26,439 nt of DNA from Pedobacter sp. UBA4863 (GTDB taxonomy: Bacteria; Bacteroidota; Bacteroidia; Sphingobacteriales; Sphingobacteriaceae), in the NCBI RefSeq assembly GCF_002399615.1, contig NZ_DHDZ01000006.1, positions 1-26,439 of the forward strand, given 5' to 3'. Every line of letters starts with the position of its first letter. The first letter of the stretch is position 1. Under the pieces are notes generated by a model. That model did not search any database. It was not told where the DNA came from and saw only the letters and a list, made by a program, of their open reading frames with translations. The translations under genes and the position numbers were made by a program. Below, piece after piece: positions 6,973 to 14,328 of this stretch.

Positions 6973-7869
6973 ATGAAAATGAATTATTACAATTCGAACA
7001 CAGTAATTTATCTAAATGGCCAATTTGTAAAAGCCAACGAAGCGAAAACCGATTTATACGGCCAGTCGCTACATTATGGCTTTGCAGCTTTCGAGGGCAT
7101 TAGGGCTTACAAAACCCACAATGCCACGCGTATTTTTAAGGCCAGAGAGCATTTTGAGCGCTTAAAACGTTCGTGCGAATTAACGGGCATTCCATTTACC
7201 TGGAATGTTGAAGACTTAATTAGACAAACTTACAAACTGCTCGAACTAAATAATTTAAAAGACGCCTACATCCGTCCGTTGGTTTTTAGCGAACCACAAA
7301 TGACTTTGGTAGCTCCAGAAAAAACCGCAATTATGATTTGCGCATGGGAATGGGCAGCTTACCTTGGCGACAGGCAGCTAAAGGTCTGCATTTCCCCTTT
7401 TGAGCGTCCAAATCCGAAATCGATAAAGATTGAGGCTAAAATTAGCGGCAACTATGTAAACTCTATTTTGGCCACTACCGATGCTAAAAATAATGGTTTC
7501 GACGAAGCGCTTTTATTAGATGCAAAAGGCCTAGTAGCCGAAGCTCCGGGAGCAAACGTCTTTATCGAAAAGAACGGAAAGTTATACACCCCAGCAAAAG
7601 GCAACATTTTACCCGGCATTACCAGAGCTACCATTATAGAGCTTTGCAAGGTACTAGACATCGAAGTAATTGAAAAAGAGATTACGGTAGAATTTATAAA
7701 AGAAGCAGATGGCGCATTTTTTTGCGGCACAGCGGTAGAAGTGGTAGGCATCCATACCATAGACGAAACCGTTTACAGACAAAGATGGAGAGATAGTATT
7801 GGTGCTACTTTACAACGAGCCTATAAAAATCTCGTATTAGAAAAAGTAAATTATGAAGTGATCATTTAA
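6973..7869 (+). CDS. ilvE: branched-chain amino-acid aminotransferase
   Basis: This fold-type IV PLP aminotransferase of 298 aa catalyses the last step of Val, Leu and Ile synthesis (2-keto acid + glutamate). Visible features are YGQSLHYGFAAFEGIRAY near the N-terminus, RLKRSCELTGIPF, the PLP lysine in IEAKISGNYVNS (K156), and EALLLDAKGLVAEAPGANVF, with the conserved E-G/A-x-x-N-F cofactor loop. PGITRATIIEL follows, again typical. Length matches the family. The ATG at 6973 is chosen; a second in-frame ATG two codons later is equally possible. The gene stands behind the Leu/Val-rich attenuator and ends 50 bp before a second leader peptide, so it may be transcribed as its own unit or read on into ilvD. 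Confidence 0.95.
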   Translation: MKMNYYNSNTVIYLNGQFVKANEAKTDLYGQSLHYGFAAFEGIRAYKTHNATRIFKAREHFERLKRSCELTGIPFTWNVEDLIRQTYKLLELNNLKDAYIRPLVFSEPQMTLVAPEKTAIMICAWEWAAYLGDRQLKVCISPFERPNPKSIKIEAKISGNYVNSILATTDAKNNGFDEALLLDAKGLVAEAPGANVFIEKNGKLYTPAKGNILPGITRATIIELCKVLDIEVIEKEITVEFIKEADGAFFCGTAVEVVGIHTIDETVYRQRWRDSIGATLQRAYKNLVLEKVNYEVII

Positions 7870-7893
7870 TTTCTCTTCTTGATAATTTGTTAG

Positions 7894-7901
7894 TATGTTT
7901 G
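7894..7901 (+). promoter_or_regulatory. candidate -7 element of the ilvD attenuator promoter
   Basis: TATGTTTG matches the Bacteroidota -7 consensus TAnnTTTG exactly and lies 19 nt before the leader peptide ATG, which leaves room for a start site near 7907. No good -33 TTTG box is present at the usual distance, so this is suggestive only. Confidence 0.5.
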
Positions 7902-7919
7902 GGTTCGAAAAAGAACAAC

Positions 7920-7994
7920 ATGCTTTTAAACACAGTCATTATTAACAACATTATCCTAATTCCTCATCAGGGGGAAGGCCATCGTTGTATATAA
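7920..7994 (+). CDS. leader peptide of the ilvD attenuator (Ile-rich, 24 aa)
   Basis: A 24-codon frame runs from the ATG at 7920 to the TAA at 7992. It begins MLLNTVIINNIILIPHQGEG and ends HRCI. Residues 6-14 (VIINNIILI) contain five Ile, one Val and one Leu. It is followed by a perfect rho-independent terminator and then ilvD. A complete attenuator can be drawn: TTCCT (7960-7964) pairs with GGGAA (7972-7976) as the pause hairpin; GGGGAAGGC (7971-7979) pairs with GCCTCCC (8019-8025) as the antiterminator (one bulged A); 8014-8023 pairs with 8031-8040 as the terminator. A ribosome stalled on the Ile codons would cover the first arm and favour read-through. This peptide is not the same type as the ilvE leader, which has no Ile. 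Confidence 0.85.
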   Translation: MLLNTVIINNIILIPHQGEGHRCI

Positions 7995-8013
7995 TGAAAA
8001 AGATACTATAGCG

Positions 8014-8046
8014 AAACCGCCTCCCAAAAAGAGGCGGTTTTTTTTT
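8014..8046 (+). terminator. attenuator terminator before ilvD
   Basis: AAACCGCCTC (8014-8023) and GAGGCGGTTT (8031-8040) form a perfect 10-bp stem with a 7-nt loop and a T9 run (8038-8046). It lies between the Ile-rich leader peptide and ilvD and is the strongest intrinsic terminator in the locus. Confidence 0.92.
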
Positions 8047-8074
8047 GAATTGAACAGAACAAACAACAATACAA

Positions 8075-9754
8075 ATGGAATTAAATAAATACAGTAAGAC
8101 CTTTACGCAAGACCCTACACAACCCGCAGCACAAGCCATGCTTTACGGAATTGGTTTAACCGATGCCGATATGGAAAAAGCCCAAGTGGGCATTGCCAGC
8201 ATGGGCTACGATGGCAATACCTGCAACATGCACCTCAACGATTTAGCTCAAATTGTAAAAAAAGGTGTCTGGAACAACGATTTAGTAGGTCTTACTTTTA
8301 ATACCATTGGTGTAAGCGATGGCATGAGCAACGGAACCGAAGGCATGCGTTACTCGTTGGTTAGTCGTGATGTAATTGCCGACAGTATTGAAACCATTTG
8401 TGGTGGCCAATATTACGATGGTGTAATTGCCATTCCGGGCTGTGATAAAAATATGCCAGGGGCCATTATGGCAATGGCACGCTTAGACCGTCCTTCAATT
8501 ATGGTTTATGGTGGCACAATTGCTCCGGGGCATTACAAAGGCGAAGAATTGAACATCGTATCTGCTTTCGAAGCCTTGGGCCAAAAAATCTGTGGTAACT
8601 TATCAGATGAAGATTACCAAGGCATCATTAAACATACTTGCCCAGGTGCTGGTGCTTGTGGTGGCATGTACACGGCAAATACCATGGCTTCGGCAATTGA
8701 GGCTTTGGGCATGAGCCTACCTTACTCTTCTTCGAACCCAGCCGTGAGCGATGAAAAGAAAAACGAGTGCTTAGACGCTGGAAAATACATTAAAATCTTA
8801 TTAGAAAAAGACATTAAACCTTCTGATATCATGACGAGAAAAGCATTTGAAAATGCTATCCGTTTAATTATCATTTTAGGTGGTAGCACAAATGCCGTAC
8901 TGCACTTTATTGCTATTGGGAAAGCCATTGGTGTAGAAATTACTCAAGACGATTTCCAACGCATGAGTGACATCACCCCAGTGTTGTCTGACTTCAAGCC
9001 AAGTGGAAAGTATTTGATGCAAGATCTTCAACAATATGGTGGCACGCCAGCAGTAATGAAATATTTGTTAAATGAAGGTTTACTACATGGTGACTGCTTA
9101 ACAGTAACAGGAAAAACAGTTGCTGAAAACTTAGCCGATGTTAAATCGATTATCGATTACGATCAAAAGATTGTACAAAGATTAGAAGAGCCGTTTAAAG
9201 CTACTGGTCACTTACAAATTTTGTACGGAAACCTAGCAGAAAAAGGTTCTGTAGCGAAAATCTCTGGTAAAGAAGGTGAAAGATTTGAAGGTCCGGCTCG
9301 TGTATTTGATGGAGAAAAAGATTTAGTAGCTGGAATTTCTTCAGGGAGAATTAAGCCAGGTGATGTCGTGGTAATTAAAAACGAAGGTCCTGTTGGTGCA
9401 CCAGGAATGCCTGAAATGTTGAAACCTACCTCATTAATCATTGGTGCAGGTTTGGGAAAATCTATCGCATTAATTACTGATGGCCGTTTCTCTGGTGGCA
9501 CACACGGCTTTGTAGTAGGCCATATTACACCAGAAGCTTACAAAGGCGGCTTAATTGGCTTAGTAGAAGATGATGACATTATTGAAATTGATGCCGTAAA
9601 CAATAAAATTAACTTAAAAGTTAGTGATGAAGTGATTGCCGAGCGTAGAGCGAAATGGCAACAGCCAAAACTGAAAGTCAGCAAGGGCGTATTATTCAAA
9701 TATGCCAAAACAGTAAGCGATGCTGCTGGAGGTTGTGTAACTGACGAAGCTTAA
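8075..9754 (+). CDS. ilvD: dihydroxy-acid dehydratase
   Basis: The enzyme has 559 aa and dehydrates 2,3-dihydroxy-isovalerate and 2,3-dihydroxy-3-methylvalerate to the 2-keto acids. Family signatures are clear: GYDGNTCNMHL (C50), IPGCDKNMPGAIMAMARLDR (C123), CPGAGACGGMYTANTM (C195), GGSTNAVLHFIAI, and GRFSGGTHGFVVGHITPEA near the C-terminus. The three cysteines are the expected Fe-S cluster ligands; I do not assign the cluster type. Length is normal for the short class. It is the first structural gene after the Ile-rich attenuator and is followed by ilvB after 57 bp. The ATG at 8075 matches the usual N-terminus. Confidence 0.97.
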   Translation: MELNKYSKTFTQDPTQPAAQAMLYGIGLTDADMEKAQVGIASMGYDGNTCNMHLNDLAQIVKKGVWNNDLVGLTFNTIGVSDGMSNGTEGMRYSLVSRDVIADSIETICGGQYYDGVIAIPGCDKNMPGAIMAMARLDRPSIMVYGGTIAPGHYKGEELNIVSAFEALGQKICGNLSDEDYQGIIKHTCPGAGACGGMYTANTMASAIEALGMSLPYSSSNPAVSDEKKNECLDAGKYIKILLEKDIKPSDIMTRKAFENAIRLIIILGGSTNAVLHFIAIGKAIGVEITQDDFQRMSDITPVLSDFKPSGKYLMQDLQQYGGTPAVMKYLLNEGLLHGDCLTVTGKTVAENLADVKSIIDYDQKIVQRLEEPFKATGHLQILYGNLAEKGSVAKISGKEGERFEGPARVFDGEKDLVAGISSGRIKPGDVVVIKNEGPVGAPGMPEMLKPTSLIIGAGLGKSIALITDGRFSGGTHGFVVGHITPEAYKGGLIGLVEDDDIIEIDAVNNKINLKVSDEVIAERRAKWQQPKLKVSKGVLFKYAKTVSDAAGGCVTDEA

Positions 9755-9811
9755 CCTTTAGCCCAAAAAATTAATCCAAACCGAAAACTTCCATTCATAA
9801 AACATAAAACC

Positions 9812-11554
9812 ATGGAAACCTTACAAGATACAGCTACAAAAAAGGCAACAACAAGCTCCCCTACCTTTAAAGGTTCGGGTTCGCAAATGTTGTTAAATGC
9901 ACTTATTGAGGAAGGCGTAAGCACCATTTTTGGCTACCCAGGCGGTGCAATTATGCCTATTTACGATGCACTTTACGATTACGCAGATCAACTAGAACAT
10001 ATTTTGGTACGCCACGAGCAAGGCGGCATTCATGCGGCCCAAGGTTATGCCCGCACCAGCGGAAAAGTTGGTGTTGCTTTTGCCACCAGCGGCCCAGGCG
10101 CTACTAATTTGGTAACTGGTTTAGCCGATGCGCAAATTGACAGTACGCCTTTAGTTTGTATTACCGGACAAGTATTTGCGCACCTTTTGGGTACAGATGC
10201 TTTCCAAGAAACCGATGTAATTAACATTACCACGCCAGTAACCAAATGGAACTACCAAATTACTGACGCCAAAGAAATACCCGAAGTATTAGCAAAAGCT
10301 TTTTACATTGCTAGAAGTGGCAGACCAGGCCCAGTTTTGATTGACATTACCAAAAATGCGCAATTGCAAATCGAAGAGTTTGAAGCTTACACAAAATGCA
10401 ACCACATCCGTAGTTACAGGCCTAAGCCCAAAGTACGGGTAGCGCTTATTGAAGAAGCTGCAAAATTGATTAACAGTGCTCAAAAACCTTTTGTATTGTT
10501 TGGTCAGGGGGTGATTTTAGGAAATGCAGAAAAAGAATTTAAAGCATTTATTGAGAAAACTGGTATTCCTGCTGCCTGGACTATCATGGGCGAAGGCGCT
10601 ATACCAACAGACCACCCACTAAACGTAGGCATGTTGGGCATGCACGGCAATTACGGGCCAAACGTATTAACCAACGAAGCAGATGTAATTATTGCTATTG
10701 GGATGCGTTTTGATGACCGCGTAACTGGTCGTTTAGATAAATACGCCAAACAAGCCAAGATTGTTCACTTAGATATTGACCCTGCTGAAATAGATAAAAA
10801 CGTAAAAGCCGAAGTTGGAGTTTGGGGCGACTGTAAAGAAACTCTTCCAATTTTAACAAATTTCGTAAAAGAAAGTAAGCACGAAGCTTGGGTTGCGCTG
10901 TTTAGAGATTACAACCAACAGGAAATAGATCAAGTAATTACACCAGAGTTATACCCTACTGGAGAAGAAATGACCATGGGCGAAGTACTACGTACGTTAA
11001 ACGAGCTTACTGGTGGCGATGCGGTAATTGTAACCGACGTTGGTCAGCACCAAATGGTAGCTTGCCGCTATGCAAAATTTAACAAAACCCGTAGCAACGT
11101 TACTTCTGGTGGTTTGGGCACCATGGGCTTTGGTTTGCCAGCAGCTATTGGCGCTAAATACGGTGCGCCAGAGCGTACGGTTGTAGCCATTATTGGCGAC
11201 GGTGGTTTTCAAATGACCCCACAGGAATTGGGTACCATTATGCAGTTCGGTGCAGCGGTGAAAATCTTGATTTTAAACAACCAGTTCTTAGGCATGGTAC
11301 GCCAATGGCAACAGTTATTCCACGATAAACGCTATTCGTTTGTGAACATTACCAGCCCTGATTTTGTAGCCTTGGCTAAGTCGTACTACATTGAGGCTAG
11401 CAAGGTTGACCAAAGAGCTGAACTTAAGAAAGCATTGGAGACCATGATTAACCACAAAGGCTCGTACCTTTTAGAAGTAATGGTAGGTAAAGAAAATAAC
11501 GTTTTCCCAATGGTACCACAAGGTTGCAGCGTAAGCGAAATTAGATTAAAATAA
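9812..11554 (+). CDS. ilvB: acetolactate synthase, catalytic subunit
   Basis: This 580-aa ThDP enzyme condenses pyruvate with pyruvate or 2-ketobutyrate. The N-terminal Pyr domain has EEGVSTIFGYPGGAIMPIYD and the catalytic glutamate in VRHEQGGIHAAQGYARTSGK, then FATSGPGATNLVTGLADA. The middle domain has IGMRFDDRVTGRLDKYA, the family's nucleotide-binding part. The C-terminal PP domain has the ThDP/Mg motif GDGGFQMTPQELGTI followed by ILNNQFLGMVRQWQQLF. Length and motif order match the large subunit of the anabolic AHAS. The regulatory subunit follows 99 bp downstream. The first ~20 residues are a Thr/Ser-rich extension before the conserved start, so the exact start is probable rather than certain. 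Confidence 0.97.
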   Translation: METLQDTATKKATTSSPTFKGSGSQMLLNALIEEGVSTIFGYPGGAIMPIYDALYDYADQLEHILVRHEQGGIHAAQGYARTSGKVGVAFATSGPGATNLVTGLADAQIDSTPLVCITGQVFAHLLGTDAFQETDVINITTPVTKWNYQITDAKEIPEVLAKAFYIARSGRPGPVLIDITKNAQLQIEEFEAYTKCNHIRSYRPKPKVRVALIEEAAKLINSAQKPFVLFGQGVILGNAEKEFKAFIEKTGIPAAWTIMGEGAIPTDHPLNVGMLGMHGNYGPNVLTNEADVIIAIGMRFDDRVTGRLDKYAKQAKIVHLDIDPAEIDKNVKAEVGVWGDCKETLPILTNFVKESKHEAWVALFRDYNQQEIDQVITPELYPTGEEMTMGEVLRTLNELTGGDAVIVTDVGQHQMVACRYAKFNKTRSNVTSGGLGTMGFGLPAAIGAKYGAPERTVVAIIGDGGFQMTPQELGTIMQFGAAVKILILNNQFLGMVRQWQQLFHDKRYSFVNITSPDFVALAKSYYIEASKVDQRAELKKALETMINHKGSYLLEVMVGKENNVFPMVPQGCSVSEIRLK

Positions 11555-11560
11555 TTAAGA

Positions 11561-11640
11561 TAAAAGAGCAAAGAATAAGGAGCAAAGATAAAAGACCAAA
11601 GACGAAAGTCCTTCATCTTTATTCCTTGTTCCTTAATCCT
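11561..11640. repeat. purine-rich spacer hairpin between ilvB and ilvN
   Basis: The spacer is built from variants of AGCAAAGA/AATAAGGA (left) and their inverse (right, ATCTTTATTCCTTGTTCCTT at 11615-11634), which can fold as an imperfect hairpin with GAC/GTC near its apex. The same word family recurs at 12525-12544 and 16113-16132. Confidence 0.5.
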
Positions 11641-11653
11641 TAATCCCATAAAA

Positions 11654-12289
11654 ATGAGTAACGACACCATAAAATATACACCTAGCGACACCTCTTACGA
11701 AGGTAAGCAAGACTTCACCATTACAGTTTATGCTGAAGACAGGGTTGGTTTATTGAACCGTATTTCGATTATATTTTCGAAAAGAAAAATTAATATCGAC
11801 AGTTTAAATACTTCTCCATCGGAAATTGCGGGCATACACCGCTTTACCATTTTAATTAACGAAAGTTACGAAGTGGTAAGGAAATTAGCCCGTCAGATTG
11901 AGAAGCAAGTTGAGGTACTAAAAGTGTACTTTAACACAGACAGCGAAGTAATTTGGCAAGAACTGGCACTTTACAAGGTTTCTACAGAAGAGATTACCGA
12001 GAAAGTAACGGTAGAGCGTTTATTGAGACAGTACGGTGCAACAGCGGTGGTAATCCGTAAAGATTATACTGTTTTTTCGGTAACTGGCCATAAAGAAGAA
12101 ACCGATGCTTTGGTAAAAGCACTGGAGCCTTACGAACTGATTGAATTTGTGCGTTCGGCAAGGGTAGCAATTATTAAGGATAGCGCTGGTTTCCACGAAA
12201 AGCTGAAAGAATTTGAAGCTGATGAACCAGGTGAAGAGCGTGTAGAAAACGAGTTCTTGGATAAGGGCGAGAAGATTTTTACGATGTAG
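11654..12289 (+). CDS. ilvN: acetolactate synthase, regulatory subunit
   Basis: The protein has 211 aa. An ACT domain occupies about residues 20-95 (FTITVYAEDRVGLLNRISII, with SLNTSP and GIHRFTILI following), the site where valine binds in AHAS small subunits. The second part (about 105-175) resembles the ALS small-subunit C-terminal domain: TVERLLRQYGATAVVIRKDY, then LEPYELIEFVRSARVAI. A final ~35-residue acidic tail (EADEPGEERVENEF and onward) extends beyond the ~165 aa of short family members. The gene follows ilvB as in most bacteria and activates or feedback-regulates it. Confidence 0.95.
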   Translation: MSNDTIKYTPSDTSYEGKQDFTITVYAEDRVGLLNRISIIFSKRKINIDSLNTSPSEIAGIHRFTILINESYEVVRKLARQIEKQVEVLKVYFNTDSEVIWQELALYKVSTEEITEKVTVERLLRQYGATAVVIRKDYTVFSVTGHKEETDALVKALEPYELIEFVRSARVAIIKDSAGFHEKLKEFEADEPGEERVENEFLDKGEKIFTM

Positions 12290-12399
12290 AAGGAAGTTGT
12301 AAGTTTTAGGTATTACGTTATACGTTACTTTACAAGACGTATAACTTCAAACGTATAACCTACAACCGTTAAAAACTAAACCCGATTGAAGCGGAAATA

Positions 12400-12468
12400 T
12401 CCCGATTTAAGCATAGCAGGTTGTTATTTTCAATTGTATGCTTGCTTGTTTCACAGGTTTCATCGGGA
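12400..12468. repeat. palindromic (REP-like) element in the ilvN-ilvC spacer
   Basis: Two nested perfect 7-bp stems, TCCCGAT/ATCGGGA and AAGCATA/TATGCTT, frame a 21-nt loop. The flanks carry CCCGATTGAAGCGGAAA (12381-12397) and AAAAGCGGGACAGCAA (12477-12492), which look like half-words of the same repeat. Confidence 0.5.
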
Positions 12469-12524
12469 ATTAGAGCAAAAAGCGGGACAGCAATAACCGA
12501 AGAGCAAAGAACCATGCTTTACAA

Positions 12525-12544
12525 GAATAAAGAGCAAGGATTAA
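12525..12544. repeat. 20-bp dispersed spacer repeat, copy 1
   Basis: GAATAAAGAGCAAGGATTAA is identical to 16113-16132, which is just after the monooxygenase-like gene. Related words fill the ilvB-ilvN spacer. Confidence 0.6.
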
Positions 12545-12675
12545 AGAGCAAAGACGAATAGTATAATATCGGTGAAATCACAACATCTGTGTGATCAAAC
12601 CGAAGGAAAAAATAAAAACATAAACAATAAATCCGTAGATGCGCAAAATGTGTATCACAAAAACTAAATAGAAAA

Positions 12676-14157
12676 ATGGCAAATTATTTTAACACCTTAC
12701 CACTTAGAGAAAAATTAAACCAATTAGGCGTATGTGATTTCATGGCCAACGATGAGTTTTTAGATGGCGTAAACGCCCTAAAAGGTAAAAAACTGGTAGT
12801 TGTAGGTTGTGGCGCACAAGGTTTAAACCAAGGTTTAAATTTAAGAGATAGTGGTTTGGATGTTTCTTATGCATTGCGTAAGGAAGCTATCGAGCAAAAA
12901 AGAGATAGCTGGAAAAATGCGACCGACAATAATTTTAAAGTGGGCACTTACGAAGAGCTAATTCCTACGGCTGACGTGGTGATTAACCTTACCCCAGATA
13001 AACAACACACAGCTGTAGTAAATGCAGTTATGCCCCTAATGAAACAAGGTGCTACCCTACTTTACTCTCACGGTTTTAACATTGTTGAAGAAGGCATGCA
13101 AGTACGTAAAGACTTAACGGTAATTATGGTAGCGCCTAAATGCCCTGGTTCGGAGGTTAGAGCCGAGTATTTGAGAGGTTTTGGTGTGCCTACGTTAATT
13201 GCTGTACACCCAGAAAACGATCCTGAAGGTAAAGGTTTGGCACAAGCTAAAGCTTACTGCGTGGGTACTGGTGGCCACAGAGCTGGCGTTTTAAAATCGT
13301 CTTTCGTGGCTGAGGTAAAATCTGACTTAATGGGCGAGCAAACTATTTTGTGTGGCTTGTTGCAAACGGGTTCTATTCTTTCTTTCGACAAAATGATTGA
13401 AAAAGGAATTGACGCTGGTTATGCTTCTAAATTGGTACAATATGGTGTTGAGGTAATTACCGAAGCCTTGAAACACGGTGGCGTAAGCGGTATGATGGAT
13501 CGTTTGAGCAATGTGGCTAAAGTAAAAGCTTTCAAAATTTCTGAGGAATTGAAAGACATCATGCGTCCGTTGTTCCAAAAGCACCAAGACGATATCATGA
13601 GCGGCGAGTTCTCAAGCACCATGATGGCTGACTGGGCTAATGGCGATGCTAATTTATTGAAATGGAGAGCTGAAACTGGTGAAACCGCTTTCGAAAAAAC
13701 ACCTGCTGGTGATGTGAAAATTAGCGAGCAAGAATACTTTGACAACTATACTCTAATGGTGGCTTTCGTAAGAGCTGGTGTTGAATTGGCTTTCGAAACA
13801 ATGGTTGAGGCTGGTATTAAACCAGAAAGTGCTTACTACGAGTCGCTACACGAAACGCCACTAATTGCTAATACCATTGCCCGTAAGAAATTGTTCGAAA
13901 TGAACCGTGTAATTTCTGATACGGCAGAATACGGCTGCTACTTATTTGACCAAGCTTGTAAGCCTTTATTAACTGATTTTATGAAAACTGTTGATACTGA
14001 TTTAGTAGGCAAAAACTTTAACGAAGGTAAAGATGGTTCGGTTGATAACGCTGAATTAGTTGCAATCAACGAGATTTTACGTGAACACCAAGTAGAAGTG
14101 GTAGGTAGAAAATTACGTAAAGCAATGACTGCAATGAAGTCGATTAAGACGGCATAA
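12676..14157 (+). CDS. ilvC: ketol-acid reductoisomerase, class II
   Basis: The enzyme has 493 aa and carries out NADPH-dependent isomerisation and reduction of acetolactate and acetohydroxybutyrate. The N-terminal Rossmann domain has LVVVGCGAQGLNQGLNLRDS and YALRKEAIEQKRDSW; the Arg/Lys/Ser-bearing loop fits NADPH preference. APKCPGSEVRAEYLRGFGVP and EVKSDLMGEQTILCGLLQTG carry the metal-binding acidic residues. The length, close to 490 rather than 330 residues, together with the second copy of the knotted helical domain, marks the long class II form known from enterobacteria and plants. The 386-bp spacer before it is unusual for an operon gene. Confidence 0.97.
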   Translation: MANYFNTLPLREKLNQLGVCDFMANDEFLDGVNALKGKKLVVVGCGAQGLNQGLNLRDSGLDVSYALRKEAIEQKRDSWKNATDNNFKVGTYEELIPTADVVINLTPDKQHTAVVNAVMPLMKQGATLLYSHGFNIVEEGMQVRKDLTVIMVAPKCPGSEVRAEYLRGFGVPTLIAVHPENDPEGKGLAQAKAYCVGTGGHRAGVLKSSFVAEVKSDLMGEQTILCGLLQTGSILSFDKMIEKGIDAGYASKLVQYGVEVITEALKHGGVSGMMDRLSNVAKVKAFKISEELKDIMRPLFQKHQDDIMSGEFSSTMMADWANGDANLLKWRAETGETAFEKTPAGDVKISEQEYFDNYTLMVAFVRAGVELAFETMVEAGIKPESAYYESLHETPLIANTIARKKLFEMNRVISDTAEYGCYLFDQACKPLLTDFMKTVDTDLVGKNFNEGKDGSVDNAELVAINEILREHQVEVVGRKLRKAMTAMKSIKTA

Positions 14158-14271
14158 CCCCTAAATTCTCCCGAATAATCGGGACAGGCTCTAAAGGGAA
14201 ATTTGGTAATGCTTTACGCAAATTCGTAGTGAAATTTACATTTTTGCTACAAACAAAATAAACTCTATACT

Positions 14272-14295
14272 AGCCCTCCCTTTTAGGGGAGGGCT
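14272..14295. repeat. AGCCCTCCC/GGGAGGGCT hairpin before leuC
   Basis: A perfect 9-bp stem (14272-14280 with 14287-14295) with a 6-nt loop lies 33 bp before the leuC ATG, followed by more G-runs. A smaller TCCCGA/TCGGGA hairpin lies at about 14169-14184 in the same 171-bp spacer. Neither has a T-run, so termination is unlikely. Confidence 0.55.
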
Positions 14296-14328
14296 GGGAG
14301 GGGTTAACTAAAAACAATTTATAACAAG

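Larger units (their letters stand above)
12290..12675. other. 386-bp structured spacer between ilvN and ilvC
   Basis: There is no gene here. GTTATACGT (12317-12325) can pair with ACGTATAAC at 12337-12345 or with a second copy at 12351-12359. A larger palindrome follows: TCCCGAT (12400-12406) with ATCGGGA (12462-12468), enclosing AAGCATA (12409-12415) with TATGCTT (12437-12443). A purine-rich repeat lies at 12525-12544, and ATCACA/TGTGAT dyads at about 12577-12595. No leader peptide and no terminator with a T-run was found, so ilvC is probably read from upstream. Confidence 0.6.
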
